From the NCBI GenBank assembly GCA_900475325.1, contig LS483371.1, positions 2,232,001-2,296,000 on the forward strand: 64,000 nt of DNA, read 5' to 3'. Shown one piece after another: positions 35,050-43,320 of this stretch. Under the pieces are notes generated by a model, which worked only from the letters and a program-made list of their open reading frames with translations, was not told where the DNA came from and did not search any database. This stretch comes from Paucimonas lemoignei (lineage in GTDB: Bacteria > Pseudomonadota > Gammaproteobacteria > Pseudomonadales > Pseudomonadaceae). The translations under genes and the position numbers were made by a program. How positions within the stretch are numbered: position 1 is the stretch's first letter; each line of letters begins with the position of its first letter.

Positions 35050-35134
35050 ATTGTCGACAATGTGATGGATTACTTTGACTGAAATGCTCCATGGCGCTAG
35101 ATTCGGCCCATATTGATTTCAGGGTGTCGACAAT
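35050..35134 (+). promoter_or_regulatory. prpR promoter with two GTCGACA operator palindromes
   Basis: A sigma-70-like promoter is visible: TTGACT at 35075-35080, a 17-base spacer, and TAGATT at 35098-35103. A perfect palindrome ATTGTCGACAAT lies at 35050-35061, just upstream of the -35 box. A second TGTCGACA lies at 35125-35132, directly abutting the prpR ATG at 35133. GntR/FadR-type proteins bind TNGTNNACNA-like sites, so PrpR probably binds both and represses its own operon. This is inferred from the pattern. Confidence 0.6.
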
Positions 35135-35870
35135 GCTGAGTCAGGTGCTACACACCACTCCACTTCAAGAAGACCCGGAAACCCTCTCCGAAAACGTCTT
35201 CCGCCGCATTCAGTCCGCCATCATCAAAGGCGAGATAGCCCCTGGCAGCAAGATTTCCGAACCGGAGCTGGCGCGCACCTATGGCATCAGCCGTGGGCCG
35301 TTGCGTGAGGCGATCCATCGGCTTGAGGGGCAGCGGTTGCTGGTTCGAATTCCCCATGTGGGTGCGCGGGTGGTATCCCTGAGCCACGCCGAGTTGATCG
35401 AGCTGTATGAAATTCGCGAATCCCTGGAAGGCATGGCCTGCCGCCTGGCCGCCGAACGCATGACCCCTGAAGAGATCGATGACCTGCGTCGGGTGCTCGA
35501 TACCCATGAGCGCGACGCGGCGTTCCAGGCCGGTGTCGGCTATTACCAGCAGGAAGGCGATTTCGATTTTCACTACCGGATCATTCAGGGCAGTGGCAAC
35601 AAGACCCTGACGCAAATGCTGTGCGGCGACCTGTATCAACTGGTGCGCATGTACCGCATCCAGTTCTCTGCCACGCCCAACCGGCCGCGCCAGGCGTTTG
35701 CCGAACACCACCGCATTCTGGACGCCATCGCCGACCGTGACGGCGAGTTGGCTGAATTGTTGATGCGCCGCCATATCGGCGCTTCGAAACGCAACATTGA
35801 GCAGCACTACCTGGACCCGCAGCATGAACAGCCCGCTGCCAAATCCGCTCTTCAAACAGGAGATGAATAA
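35133..35870 (+). CDS. prpR: GntR-family (FCD) regulator of propionate catabolism
   Basis: A 245-residue regulator with an N-terminal winged helix ([51 protein letters not shown]) and a C-terminal FCD ligand domain whose metal-binding His residues can be seen in [25 protein letters not shown] and LLMRRHI. The FCD fold usually senses a carboxylic acid, here plausibly 2-methylcitrate. ATG 35133 is preferred over 35091, which lies inside the promoter. Its TAA shares one base with the prpB ATG (TAATG), so it is translated together with the operon it controls. Confidence 0.88.
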   Translation: MLSQVLHTTPLQEDPETLSENVFRRIQSAIIKGEIAPGSKISEPELARTYGISRGPLREAIHRLEGQRLLVRIPHVGARVVSLSHAELIELYEIRESLEGMACRLAAERMTPEEIDDLRRVLDTHERDAAFQAGVGYYQQEGDFDFHYRIIQGSGNKTLTQMLCGDLYQLVRMYRIQFSATPNRPRQAFAEHHRILDAIADRDGELAELLMRRHIGASKRNIEQHYLDPQHEQPAAKSALQTGDE

Positions 35871-36763
35871 TGAATTCCAATAAAACCACTCCCGGCCAAC
35901 GCTTCCGTGATGCCGTGGCCAGCGAACACCCGTTGCAGGTGGTTGGCGCCATCAACGCCAATCACGCGTTGCTGGCCAAACGTGCCGGGTTCAAAGCGAT
36001 TTATTTGTCGGGCGGTGGCGTGGCGGCGGGGTCGTTGGGCATTCCGGACCTGGGCATTACGGGTTTGGATGATGTGCTGACCGATGTGCGGCGCATCACG
36101 GATGTGTGCGACCTGCCGCTGCTGGTGGATGTGGACACCGGTTTCGGTTCGTCGGCGTTCAACGTGGCCCGCACTGTGCGTTCCATGAGCAAGTTCGGCG
36201 CGGCGGCGATTCATATCGAGGATCAGGTGGGCGCCAAGCGTTGCGGTCATCGCCCGAATAAAGAAATTGTCTCCCAGCAGGAAATGGTCGACCGCATCAA
36301 AGCCGCCGTGGATGCGCGTCTGGATGACAGCTTCGTGATCATGGCCCGCACTGATGCGTTGGCGGTGGAAGGCCTGGAGTCTGCGCTGGAGCGTGCCGCT
36401 GCCTGCATTGAAGCCGGTGCCGATATGGTTTTCCCGGAGGCGATTACTGAGCTGGACATGTACAAGCTGTTCGCCGCGCGGGTGAAGGCGCCGATTCTCG
36501 CCAACATTACCGAATTCGGCGCCACGCCGCTGTTCACCGTGGATGAGCTGCGCAGCGCCGATGTCTCACTGGTGCTCTATCCTTTATCGGCGTTCCGGGC
36601 CATGAACAAGGCAGCGGAAAATGTCTACGGTGCGATCCGCCGCGACGGCAGCCAGAAGAATGTCGTGGACACCATGCAGACCCGCATGGAGCTGTATGAC
36701 GCGATTGATTACCACACCTTCGAGCAGAAGCTGGATGCGTTGTTTGCGCAGAAGAAAGTTTGA
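35870..36763 (+). CDS. prpB: 2-Methylisocitrate lyase
   Basis: A 297-residue cytosolic enzyme of the isocitrate lyase/PEP mutase family. Signatures: [28 protein letters not shown] (Mg2+-binding Asp pair), the catalytic loop [15 protein letters not shown] with its Cys, and [12 protein letters not shown]. It splits 2-methylisocitrate into pyruvate and succinate, the last step of the methylcitrate cycle. An AGGAG site precedes the ATG and the gene is coupled to prpR. A REP element separates it from prpC. Confidence 0.95.
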   Translation: MNSNKTTPGQRFRDAVASEHPLQVVGAINANHALLAKRAGFKAIYLSGGGVAAGSLGIPDLGITGLDDVLTDVRRITDVCDLPLLVDVDTGFGSSAFNVARTVRSMSKFGAAAIHIEDQVGAKRCGHRPNKEIVSQQEMVDRIKAAVDARLDDSFVIMARTDALAVEGLESALERAAACIEAGADMVFPEAITELDMYKLFAARVKAPILANITEFGATPLFTVDELRSADVSLVLYPLSAFRAMNKAAENVYGAIRRDGSQKNVVDTMQTRMELYDAIDYHTFEQKLDALFAQKKV

Positions 36764-36781
36764 GGAGCTGGAGATGACAAC

Positions 36782-36891
36782 CTGTGGGAGCAAGCTTGCT
36801 TGCGAAGGCTGTGTTCCAGACTGCAGAGTTACTTCGGATGTACTGGCCCCTTCGCGAGCAAGGTGGAGCGCCACCCCGGTCGCTCCCACGG
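36782..36891. repeat. REP pair between prpB and prpC
   Basis: CTGTGGGAGCAAGCTTGCTT on the left and a diverged CGGTCGCTCCCACGG on the right form an inverted pair of the GTGGGAGC type. It occupies most of the 191-base gap between prpB and prpC. Confidence 0.8.
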
Positions 36892-36954
36892 GCCAATGGC
36901 TGACATAACCAACGAATTGCCAAATCCCTAAAAAATCCAAGACTGGAGAAAGCA

Positions 36955-38082
36955 ATGGCTGAAGCAAAAGTATTGAGCGGGGCTGGCCTGCGTGGCCAGG
37001 TTGCCGGGCAGACTGCCTTGTCGACCGTGGGCCAGACCGGCGCCGGTTTGACCTACCGCGGTTACGACGTCAAAGAGCTGGCCGCCCAGGCGCGCTTCGA
37101 GGAAGTGGCTTACCTGCTGTTGTATGGCGAGCTGCCGACCCAGGCCGAGCTGGACGCCTATCTGGCGAAGCTGAAAACACTTCGCGATTTGCCACAAGCC
37201 TTGAAAGAAGTGCTTGAGCGCATCCCCGCCAGCACTCACCCGATGGATGTCATGCGCACCGGCGCGTCGATGCTGGGCACGCTGGAGCCGGAAACCAGCT
37301 TCGATCAGCAGCGCGATGCCACCGACCGCCTGCTTGGCGCGTTCCCGGCCATCATGTGTTACTGGTATCGCTTCAGCCACGACGGCAAACGTATCAACTG
37401 CGTGACCGACGAAGACTCCATCGGCGGGCACTTCCTGCATCTGCTGCTGGATAAAAAGCCCAGCGAATTGCATCGCAAGGTCATGGATGTCTCGCTGATT
37501 CTCTATGCAGAGCACGAATTCAACGCCTCGACCTTCACGGCGCGGGTCTGTGCTTCGACCTTGTCCGACCTGTTCTCCTGCATCACCGCAGCCATCGGCA
37601 CCTTGCGGGGCCCGCTGCACGGGGGCGCCAACGAAGCCGCCATGGACATGATTCAGACGTTCAGCTCGGCCGAAGACGCGATCCAGGGCACTCTCGGCAT
37701 GCTGCAACGCAAAGACAAGATCATGGGCTTCGGGCACGCCATCTATAAAGAGTCGGACCCGCGCAACGAAGTGATCAAGGGTTGGGCGAAAAAGCTCGCC
37801 GATGAAGCCGGGGACACCGTGTTGTATCCAGTCTCCGAAGCCATCGACAAGACCATGTGGGAGCAGAAGAAACTGTTCCCCAACGCCGATTTCTACCACG
37901 CCTCGGCTTACCACTTCATGGGCATCCCCACCAAGTTGTTCACGCCGATTTTCGTCTGTTCACGCCTGACTGGCTGGGCGGCGCATGTGTTCGAGCAACG
38001 TGCCAACAACCGCATCATCCGACCCAGCGCCGAATACGTGGGCGTTGAGCAGCGCAGTTTTGTGAGCATCGAAATGCGCTGA
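36955..38082 (+). CDS. prpC: 2-Methylcitrate synthase
   Basis: A 375-residue citrate-synthase-family enzyme that condenses propionyl-CoA with oxaloacetate. Type-defining strings: GLTYRGYDVKELA near the N-terminus, LYAEHEFNASTFTARV, GPLHGGANEAAM (active-site His) and MGFGHAIYKESDPRN (second His), and VCSRLTGWAAHVFEQR at the end. Its length and the short N-terminal domain match PrpC rather than GltA. GGAG lies seven bases ahead of the ATG. Flanked by REP elements inside the operon. Confidence 0.95.
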   Translation: MAEAKVLSGAGLRGQVAGQTALSTVGQTGAGLTYRGYDVKELAAQARFEEVAYLLLYGELPTQAELDAYLAKLKTLRDLPQALKEVLERIPASTHPMDVMRTGASMLGTLEPETSFDQQRDATDRLLGAFPAIMCYWYRFSHDGKRINCVTDEDSIGGHFLHLLLDKKPSELHRKVMDVSLILYAEHEFNASTFTARVCASTLSDLFSCITAAIGTLRGPLHGGANEAAMDMIQTFSSAEDAIQGTLGMLQRKDKIMGFGHAIYKESDPRNEVIKGWAKKLADEAGDTVLYPVSEAIDKTMWEQKKLFPNADFYHASAYHFMGIPTKLFTPIFVCSRLTGWAAHVFEQRANNRIIRPSAEYVGVEQRSFVSIEMR

Positions 38083-38168
38083 GTCTGACCTCAACGCTGA
38101 AACGATTTTCTGCCGGAGTCAAAAGCTCTGACCAAGCGCAAAATAGTTCTGTGAAAACAATGAAAGCC

Positions 38169-38262
38169 CTGTGGGAGCGAGCTTGCTCGCGAAGAGGCCA
38201 GTACATCCGAACGATTGTCTGTGCCGAAGAAAATGCCTTCGCGAGCAAGCTCGCTCCCACGG
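38169..38262. repeat. REP pair between prpC and acnD
   Basis: CTGTGGGAGCGAGCTTGCTC on the left is matched by GAGCAAGCTCGCTCCCACGG on the right. The pair can fold into a large stem in the prp mRNA within the 275-base gap. Confidence 0.85.
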
Positions 38263-38357
38263 GGATCGTGTTTGCTGCGCGACAGTGCAGCGTTGAAGAG
38301 ATGGGCTGCTATTTCACCGCCATCCCCCTGAATTTCCCGTGATCGAGGCCCCGCGCC

Positions 38358-40952
38358 ATGAATTCTGAACACCGCAAACCCTTGCCCGGTACCTCGCTGG
38401 ATTACTTCGATGCCCGTGAGGCAGTCGATGCGATCAAGCCCGGCGCCTACGACGGCCTGCCGTACACCTCGCGCGTGCTGGCGGAAAACCTGGTGCGACG
38501 CTGTGACCCGGCGACGTTGACCGCGTCCCTTGAACAGTTGGTCGAGCGCAGGCAGGACCTGGACTTCCCGTGGTTCCCGGCGCGGGTGGTGTGCCATGAC
38601 ATTCTCGGCCAGACCGCCCTGGTGGACCTCGCCGGGCTGCGCGATGCCATCGCCTTGCAAGGCGGTGATCCGGCGCTGGTCAACCCTGTGGTGCCGACCC
38701 AACTGATTGTCGACCACTCCCTGGCGGTCGAGCATGGCGGCTTCGAGGCGAATGCTTTCGAGCGCAACCGCGCCATCGAAGACCGGCGCAACGAGGACCG
38801 TTTCCACTTCATCAACTGGACCAAAAAAGCCTTCAAGAACGTCGACGTGATCCCGCCCGGCAACGGCATCATGCACCAGATCAACCTGGAGCGAATGTCG
38901 CCGGTGGTGCATGCGCTGGAAGGCGTGGCGTTCCCCGACACCCTGGTTGGCACCGACAGCCACACGCCACACGTGGATGCCTTGGGCGTTATCGCCATTG
39001 GCGTTGGCGGGCTTGAAGCCGAGAGCGTGATGCTGGGGCGGGCATCGTGGATGCGCCTTCCGGACATCATCGGTGTCGAACTCACCGGTCAGCGTCAACC
39101 GGGGATTACCGCCACCGATATCGTGCTGGCCGTGACCGAGTTTTTGCGCGCGCAAAAGGTGGTGTCCGCTTATCTGGAGTTCTTCGGCGAGGGTGCCAAT
39201 GCCTTGACCCTTGGCGATCGGGCGACCATTTCCAACATGACTCCGGAATTCGGCGCCACGGCGGCGATGTTCTATATCGACCAGCAGACCCTGGATTACC
39301 TGACCCTGACGGGGCGCGAACCAGAGCAGGTCCGGCTGGTGGAAACCTATGCGAAGCAAACCGGCTTGTGGGCTGACAGCCTTGAAACGGCGGTTTACGA
39401 ACGGGTCCTGACTTTCGACCTGTCCAGTGTGGTGCGCAACATTGCAGGCCCCTCCAACCCTCATCGCCGGGTGCCGACCTCCGAGCTGGCCGCGCAGGGG
39501 ATTTCCGGTGTGGTGGAAAACGAGCCGGGGCTGATGCCTGATGGTGCGGTGATCATCGCGGCCATCACCAGCTGCACCAACACCAGCAACCCACGCAACG
39601 TGATCGCCGCCGCCTTGCTGGCGCGCAATGCCAACGCCGCCGGGCTCAAGCGCAAGCCATGGGTCAAGACTTCACTGGCGCCGGGCTCCAAAGCAGTGCA
39701 GCTGTATCTGGAGGAGGCCAACTTGCTGCCTGAGCTGGAAGCCCTGGGTTTCGGCATCGTCGGCTTTGCCTGCACCACCTGCAACGGCATGAGCGGCGCG
39801 CTGGACCCGAAAATCCAGCAGGAAGTCATCGACCGGGACCTGTACGCCACGGCCGTGTTGTCAGGTAACCGTAACTTCGACGGGCGTATCCACCCTTACG
39901 CCAAGCAAGCATTCCTGGCTTCGCCACCGTTGGTGGTGGCCTACGCGATTGCCGGCACCATTCGTTTCGATATCGAACAGGATGTGCTGGGCCTCGATCA
40001 GGCGGGTAACCCGATCACCTTGAAAGACCTCTGGCCCAGCGACGAAGAGATTGACGCGGTGGTCAAGGCCAGCGTCAAGCCGGATCAGTTTCGGCAGGTG
40101 TATATCCCGATGTTCGAAATCAAGGCGGACAACGGCGAGCAGGTCAAACCGCTGTACGACTGGCGCGAACAGAGCACCTACATTCGCCGTCCGCCTTACT
40201 GGGAAGGCGCTCTGGCCGGGGCGCGGCCGCTCAAGGGAATGCGCCCGCTGGCAGTGCTGGGTGACAACATCACCACCGATCACCTGTCGCCGTCCAACGC
40301 CATCATGCTCGACAGCGCCGCCGGTGAGTACCTGGCGAAAATGGGCTTGCCGGAAGAGGACTTCAACTCTTACGCCACCCATCGAGGTGATCACTTGACG
40401 GCTCAGCGGGCAACCTTCGCCAACCCCAAGTTGCTCAATGAAATGGTTCAGGAAGGCGGCAAGGTCAAACAGGGCTCCCTCGCTCGCATCGAGCCGGAAG
40501 GCCAGGTGACCCGCATGTGGGAGGCCATCGAAACCTACATGGAGCGCAAGCAGCCGCTGATCATCATTGCCGGTGCCGACTACGGCCAGGGCTCGTCCCG
40601 TGACTGGGCCGCCAAGGGCGTGCGCCTGGCCGGTGTCGAAGCCATTGCCGCCGAAGGTTTCGAGCGCATCCACCGCACCAACCTGGTGGGCATGGGCGTG
40701 TTGCCGCTGGAATTCATGCGCGGCGTGGATCGGCACACGCTGAATATCGATGGCAGCGAAACCTTTGACGTGATCGGCGAGCGGATTCCGCGCAGCACGA
40801 TGACGCTGGTGATCCACCGCAAGAATGGCGAACGGCAGGAGGTGCCGGTGACCTGCAGGCTCGATACGGCGGAAGAAGTGTCGATCTATGAGGCCGGAGG
40901 CGTGCTGCAGCGCTTTGCGCAGGATTTTCTGGAGCAGCGCGTAGCGGGCTGA
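38358..40952 (+). CDS. acnD: Fe-S dependent 2-methylcitrate dehydratase
   Basis: An 864-residue aconitase-family enzyme. Fe-S cluster cysteines are present in ITSCTNTSNP and GFACTTCNGMSG. Other aconitase signatures are VGTDSHTPHVDALGV, the GDNITTDHLSPSNAI swivel-domain loop and GADYGQGSSRDWAAKG. AcnD dehydrates 2-methylcitrate to a trans/other isomer of 2-methylaconitate, which PrpF then converts. It replaces the cluster-free PrpD dehydratase, and no prpD is seen in this window. The gene lies between prpC and prpF, each gap holding a REP. Confidence 0.93.
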   Translation: MNSEHRKPLPGTSLDYFDAREAVDAIKPGAYDGLPYTSRVLAENLVRRCDPATLTASLEQLVERRQDLDFPWFPARVVCHDILGQTALVDLAGLRDAIALQGGDPALVNPVVPTQLIVDHSLAVEHGGFEANAFERNRAIEDRRNEDRFHFINWTKKAFKNVDVIPPGNGIMHQINLERMSPVVHALEGVAFPDTLVGTDSHTPHVDALGVIAIGVGGLEAESVMLGRASWMRLPDIIGVELTGQRQPGITATDIVLAVTEFLRAQKVVSAYLEFFGEGANALTLGDRATISNMTPEFGATAAMFYIDQQTLDYLTLTGREPEQVRLVETYAKQTGLWADSLETAVYERVLTFDLSSVVRNIAGPSNPHRRVPTSELAAQGISGVVENEPGLMPDGAVIIAAITSCTNTSNPRNVIAAALLARNANAAGLKRKPWVKTSLAPGSKAVQLYLEEANLLPELEALGFGIVGFACTTCNGMSGALDPKIQQEVIDRDLYATAVLSGNRNFDGRIHPYAKQAFLASPPLVVAYAIAGTIRFDIEQDVLGLDQAGNPITLKDLWPSDEEIDAVVKASVKPDQFRQVYIPMFEIKADNGEQVKPLYDWREQSTYIRRPPYWEGALAGARPLKGMRPLAVLGDNITTDHLSPSNAIMLDSAAGEYLAKMGLPEEDFNSYATHRGDHLTAQRATFANPKLLNEMVQEGGKVKQGSLARIEPEGQVTRMWEAIETYMERKQPLIIIAGADYGQGSSRDWAAKGVRLAGVEAIAAEGFERIHRTNLVGMGVLPLEFMRGVDRHTLNIDGSETFDVIGERIPRSTMTLVIHRKNGERQEVPVTCRLDTAEEVSIYEAGGVLQRFAQDFLEQRVAG

Positions 40953-40966
40953 ACGACATTATTTAG

Positions 40967-41040
40967 GTAGGAGCTGCCGAAGGCTGCGAAGGCATTGTGA
41001 CTGAAACACCGCTATTCGCAGCCTGCGGCAGCTCCTACAG
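40967..41040. repeat. REP element between acnD and prpF
   Basis: GTAGGAGCTGCCGAAGGCTG at the left and CAGCCTGCGGCAGCTCCTAC at the right form a nearly perfect inverted pair that fills the acnD-prpF gap. Confidence 0.85.
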
Positions 41041-41064
41041 GTCCCACATTCAGGACAGAATTCC

Positions 41065-42252
41065 ATGACTCACCCACCACAACTAAAAATCCCCGCCACC
41101 TACATGCGCGGCGGCACCAGCAAGGGCGTGTTCTTCAACCTCGCCGATTTGCCCGAAGCGGCTCAGGTCCCCGGCGCGGCACGTGATGCCTTGCTGTTGC
41201 GGGTCATTGGCAGCCCTGACCCCTATGAAAAACAGATCGACGGCATGGGCGGGGCGACGTCCAGCACCAGCAAGACGGTGATCCTGTCCCGCAGCGGCCG
41301 GGCCGATCACGATGTGGATTACCTGTTCGGTCAGGTGTCCATCGACAAGCCCTTCGTCGACTGGAGCGGTAACTGCGGCAATCTGTCGGCGGCGGTCGGT
41401 CCTTTTGCCATCAGCAGCGGCCTGATTGACGCCTCGCGAATCCCGCAGAACGGCATGGCGGTGGTGCGCATCTGGCAGGCCAATATCGGCAAGACCATCA
41501 TCGCCCACGTGCCCATCACCGACGGGATGGTGCAGGAAACCGGCGACTTCGAGCTGGACGGCGTGACCTTCCCGGCGGCCGAAGTGCAACTGGAGTTCCT
41601 GGATCCGGCGGCTGACGAAGCGGAGGGCGGAGGTTCCATGTTCCCCACCGGCAATCTGGTGGATGAGCTTGAGGTGCCCGGCGTCGGCACCTTCAAGGCG
41701 ACCCTGATCAACGCGGGCATCCCGACCATCTTCGTCAACGCCCAAGACATCGGCTACACCGGCAGTGAACTGCAAGGCGACATCAACGGTGATCCGAAGG
41801 CACTGGCGATGTTCGAAGCCATCCGCGCCCATGGCGCGCTGCGCATGGGCCTGATCAAACAGCTGGACGACGCAGCAACCCGACAGCACACGCCCAAGGT
41901 GGCCTTTGTGGCTGCGCCCGCCGACTACATCGCCTCCAGTGGCAAGCCGGTGGCGGCGGCGAGCATTGATCTGCTGGTGCGGGCAATGTCCATGGGCAAG
42001 CTGCACCACGCGATGATGGGGACTGCGGCGGTGGCTATCGGCACGGCGGCGGCGATCCCTGGCACGCTGGTCAATTTGGCAGCGAGCGGCACCGAACGTG
42101 AAGCGGTGCGCTTTGGCCATCCTTCCGGCACCTTGCGCGTCGGCGCCCAGGCGTTGCAGAAAGACGGCGAGTGGAAAGTCACCAAAGCCATCATGAGCCG
42201 CAGTGCACGGGTGTTGATGGAGGGATTTGTGAGAGTGCCTCTGGCGAGGTAG
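41065..42252 (+). CDS. prpF: 2-Methylaconitate cis-trans isomerase
   Basis: A 395-residue protein of the PrpF/DAP-epimerase-like fold. Opening PATYMRGGTSKGVFFNLADLP carries the conserved GGTSKG block. GMGGATSSTSKTVILS and DWSGNCGNLSAAVGPFAI hold the conserved loop with the candidate Cys, and GKLHHAMMGTAAVAIGTAAAIPG is the second domain signature. It isomerises the AcnD product so that hydration to 2-methylisocitrate can proceed. It is the last gene of the prp operon, and an AGGA stands before the ATG. Confidence 0.93.
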   Translation: MTHPPQLKIPATYMRGGTSKGVFFNLADLPEAAQVPGAARDALLLRVIGSPDPYEKQIDGMGGATSSTSKTVILSRSGRADHDVDYLFGQVSIDKPFVDWSGNCGNLSAAVGPFAISSGLIDASRIPQNGMAVVRIWQANIGKTIIAHVPITDGMVQETGDFELDGVTFPAAEVQLEFLDPAADEAEGGGSMFPTGNLVDELEVPGVGTFKATLINAGIPTIFVNAQDIGYTGSELQGDINGDPKALAMFEAIRAHGALRMGLIKQLDDAATRQHTPKVAFVAAPADYIASSGKPVAAASIDLLVRAMSMGKLHHAMMGTAAVAIGTAAAIPGTLVNLAASGTEREAVRFGHPSGTLRVGAQALQKDGEWKVTKAIMSRSARVLMEGFVRVPLAR

Positions 42253-42257
42253 CCTTA

Positions 42258-42312
42258 CAAGCTGCAAGCGAAGAGCATTTGCCACCTCTTGCAGCTTGCA
42301 GCTTGCAGCTTG
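42258..42312. repeat. GCAGCTT triplet repeat and hairpin between prpF and ppsR
   Basis: Three tandem copies of the seven-base GCAGCTT at 42291-42311 face an inverted ACAAGCTGCAAGCG at 42257-42270, so a stem of ten or more bases can form. It sits in the 84-base gap between convergent prpF and ppsR and may end both transcripts. Confidence 0.55.
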
Positions 42313-42336
42313 ACGCTTGCCGCTCCCCGCAGGGGC

Positions 42337-43155
42337 CTATTTGAATCGTCGCTCAACCCCTTTCTCCACCAGCACCTTGGCGGAGATTTCTTCGACAGAG
42401 AAGTGCGTGGAATTGATGTTCGGGATGTTCTCGCGGCGGAACAGGCTTTCGACCTCGCGCACCTCGAACTCACACTGAGCGTAGCTGGAGTAGCGGCTGT
42501 TGGGCTTGCGCTCGTGGCGAATGGCGGTGAGGCGATCTGGGTCAATGGTCAGGCCGAATAACTTGTTACGGTGTGCCTTCAGTGCGCTGGGCAGTTGCAG
42601 GCGTTCCATGTCGTCTTCGGTCAGGGGGTAGTTGGCGGCGCGGATGCCGAATTGCATGGCCATATACAGGCAGGTCGGGGTTTTGCCGCAGCGTGAAACA
42701 CCCACCAGAATGATGTCGGCCTTGTCGTAGTAATGCGTGCGGGCGCCGTCGTCGTTGTCCAGCGCGAAGTTCACCGCCTCGATGCGCTCCATGTAATTGG
42801 AGTTGTGACCGATGGAGTGCGATTTGCCCACCGAGTAAGAAGAGTGTGAACTAAGCTCTTGCTCCAGCGGGGCCAGAAAGGTCGAGAAGATGTCGATCAT
42901 GAAGCCATTGGACGTGGCTAGGATCTCGCGGATTTCCTGGTTGACGATGGTATCGAAGATGATCGGCCGGACATCGTCCTTGTCGGCGGCATTGTTGATT
43001 TGTTGTACCATCGCCCGCGCTTTCTCGACGCTGTCGATGTAGGGCCTGGTGAACTTGTTGAACGTGATGTTCTCAAATTGTGCCAACAGGCTTTGGCCCA
43101 GGGTTTCGGCCGTGATCCCGGTTCCGTCGGAGATGAAAAAAGCAGATCGTTTCAT
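42337..43155 (-). CDS. ppsR: PEP synthase regulatory protein (bifunctional kinase/pyrophosphorylase)
   Basis: A 272-residue DUF299/PSRP family protein. The N-terminus [23 protein letters not shown] and the P-loop-like [19 protein letters not shown] are diagnostic. It phosphorylates PEP synthase on a threonine next to the catalytic His using ADP, switching it off, and reverses this with phosphate. It is divergent from ppsA with a shared 165-base promoter region, the standard Pseudomonas arrangement. Confidence 0.94.
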   Translation of the reverse strand: MKRSAFFISDGTGITAETLGQSLLAQFENITFNKFTRPYIDSVEKARAMVQQINNAADKDDVRPIIFDTIVNQEIREILATSNGFMIDIFSTFLAPLEQELSSHSSYSVGKSHSIGHNSNYMERIEAVNFALDNDDGARTHYYDKADIILVGVSRCGKTPTCLYMAMQFGIRAANYPLTEDDMERLQLPSALKAHRNKLFGLTIDPDRLTAIRHERKPNSRYSSYAQCEFEVREVESLFRRENIPNINSTHFSVEEISAKVLVEKGVERRFK

Positions 43156-43289
43156 TTGCGCCTTTGGCCTTAAGCTGGTGACGATTGTTGGATATCATAG
43201 GCGCGCTTGCGGGCCGGGGTAGCTGGCTTTCGCAACTTTTTTTCAAGGGCCGGTTTTTTATCACCTGGCCTGACAACTGAGCTTTTCCC

Positions 43290-43297
43290 AACAACAA
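43290..43297 (+). promoter_or_regulatory. A-rich CA motif (candidate Hfq/Crc site) in the ppsA leader
   Basis: AACAACAA fits the AANAANAA motif that Hfq with Crc binds in Pseudomonas mRNAs during carbon catabolite repression. It lies 24 bases before the TTG start of ppsA and just ahead of the GGAGAG ribosome site, where binding would block translation. Inferred from the motif alone. Confidence 0.45.
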
Positions 43298-43320
43298 ACA
43301 CAGTTAGTGGAGAGATCACC

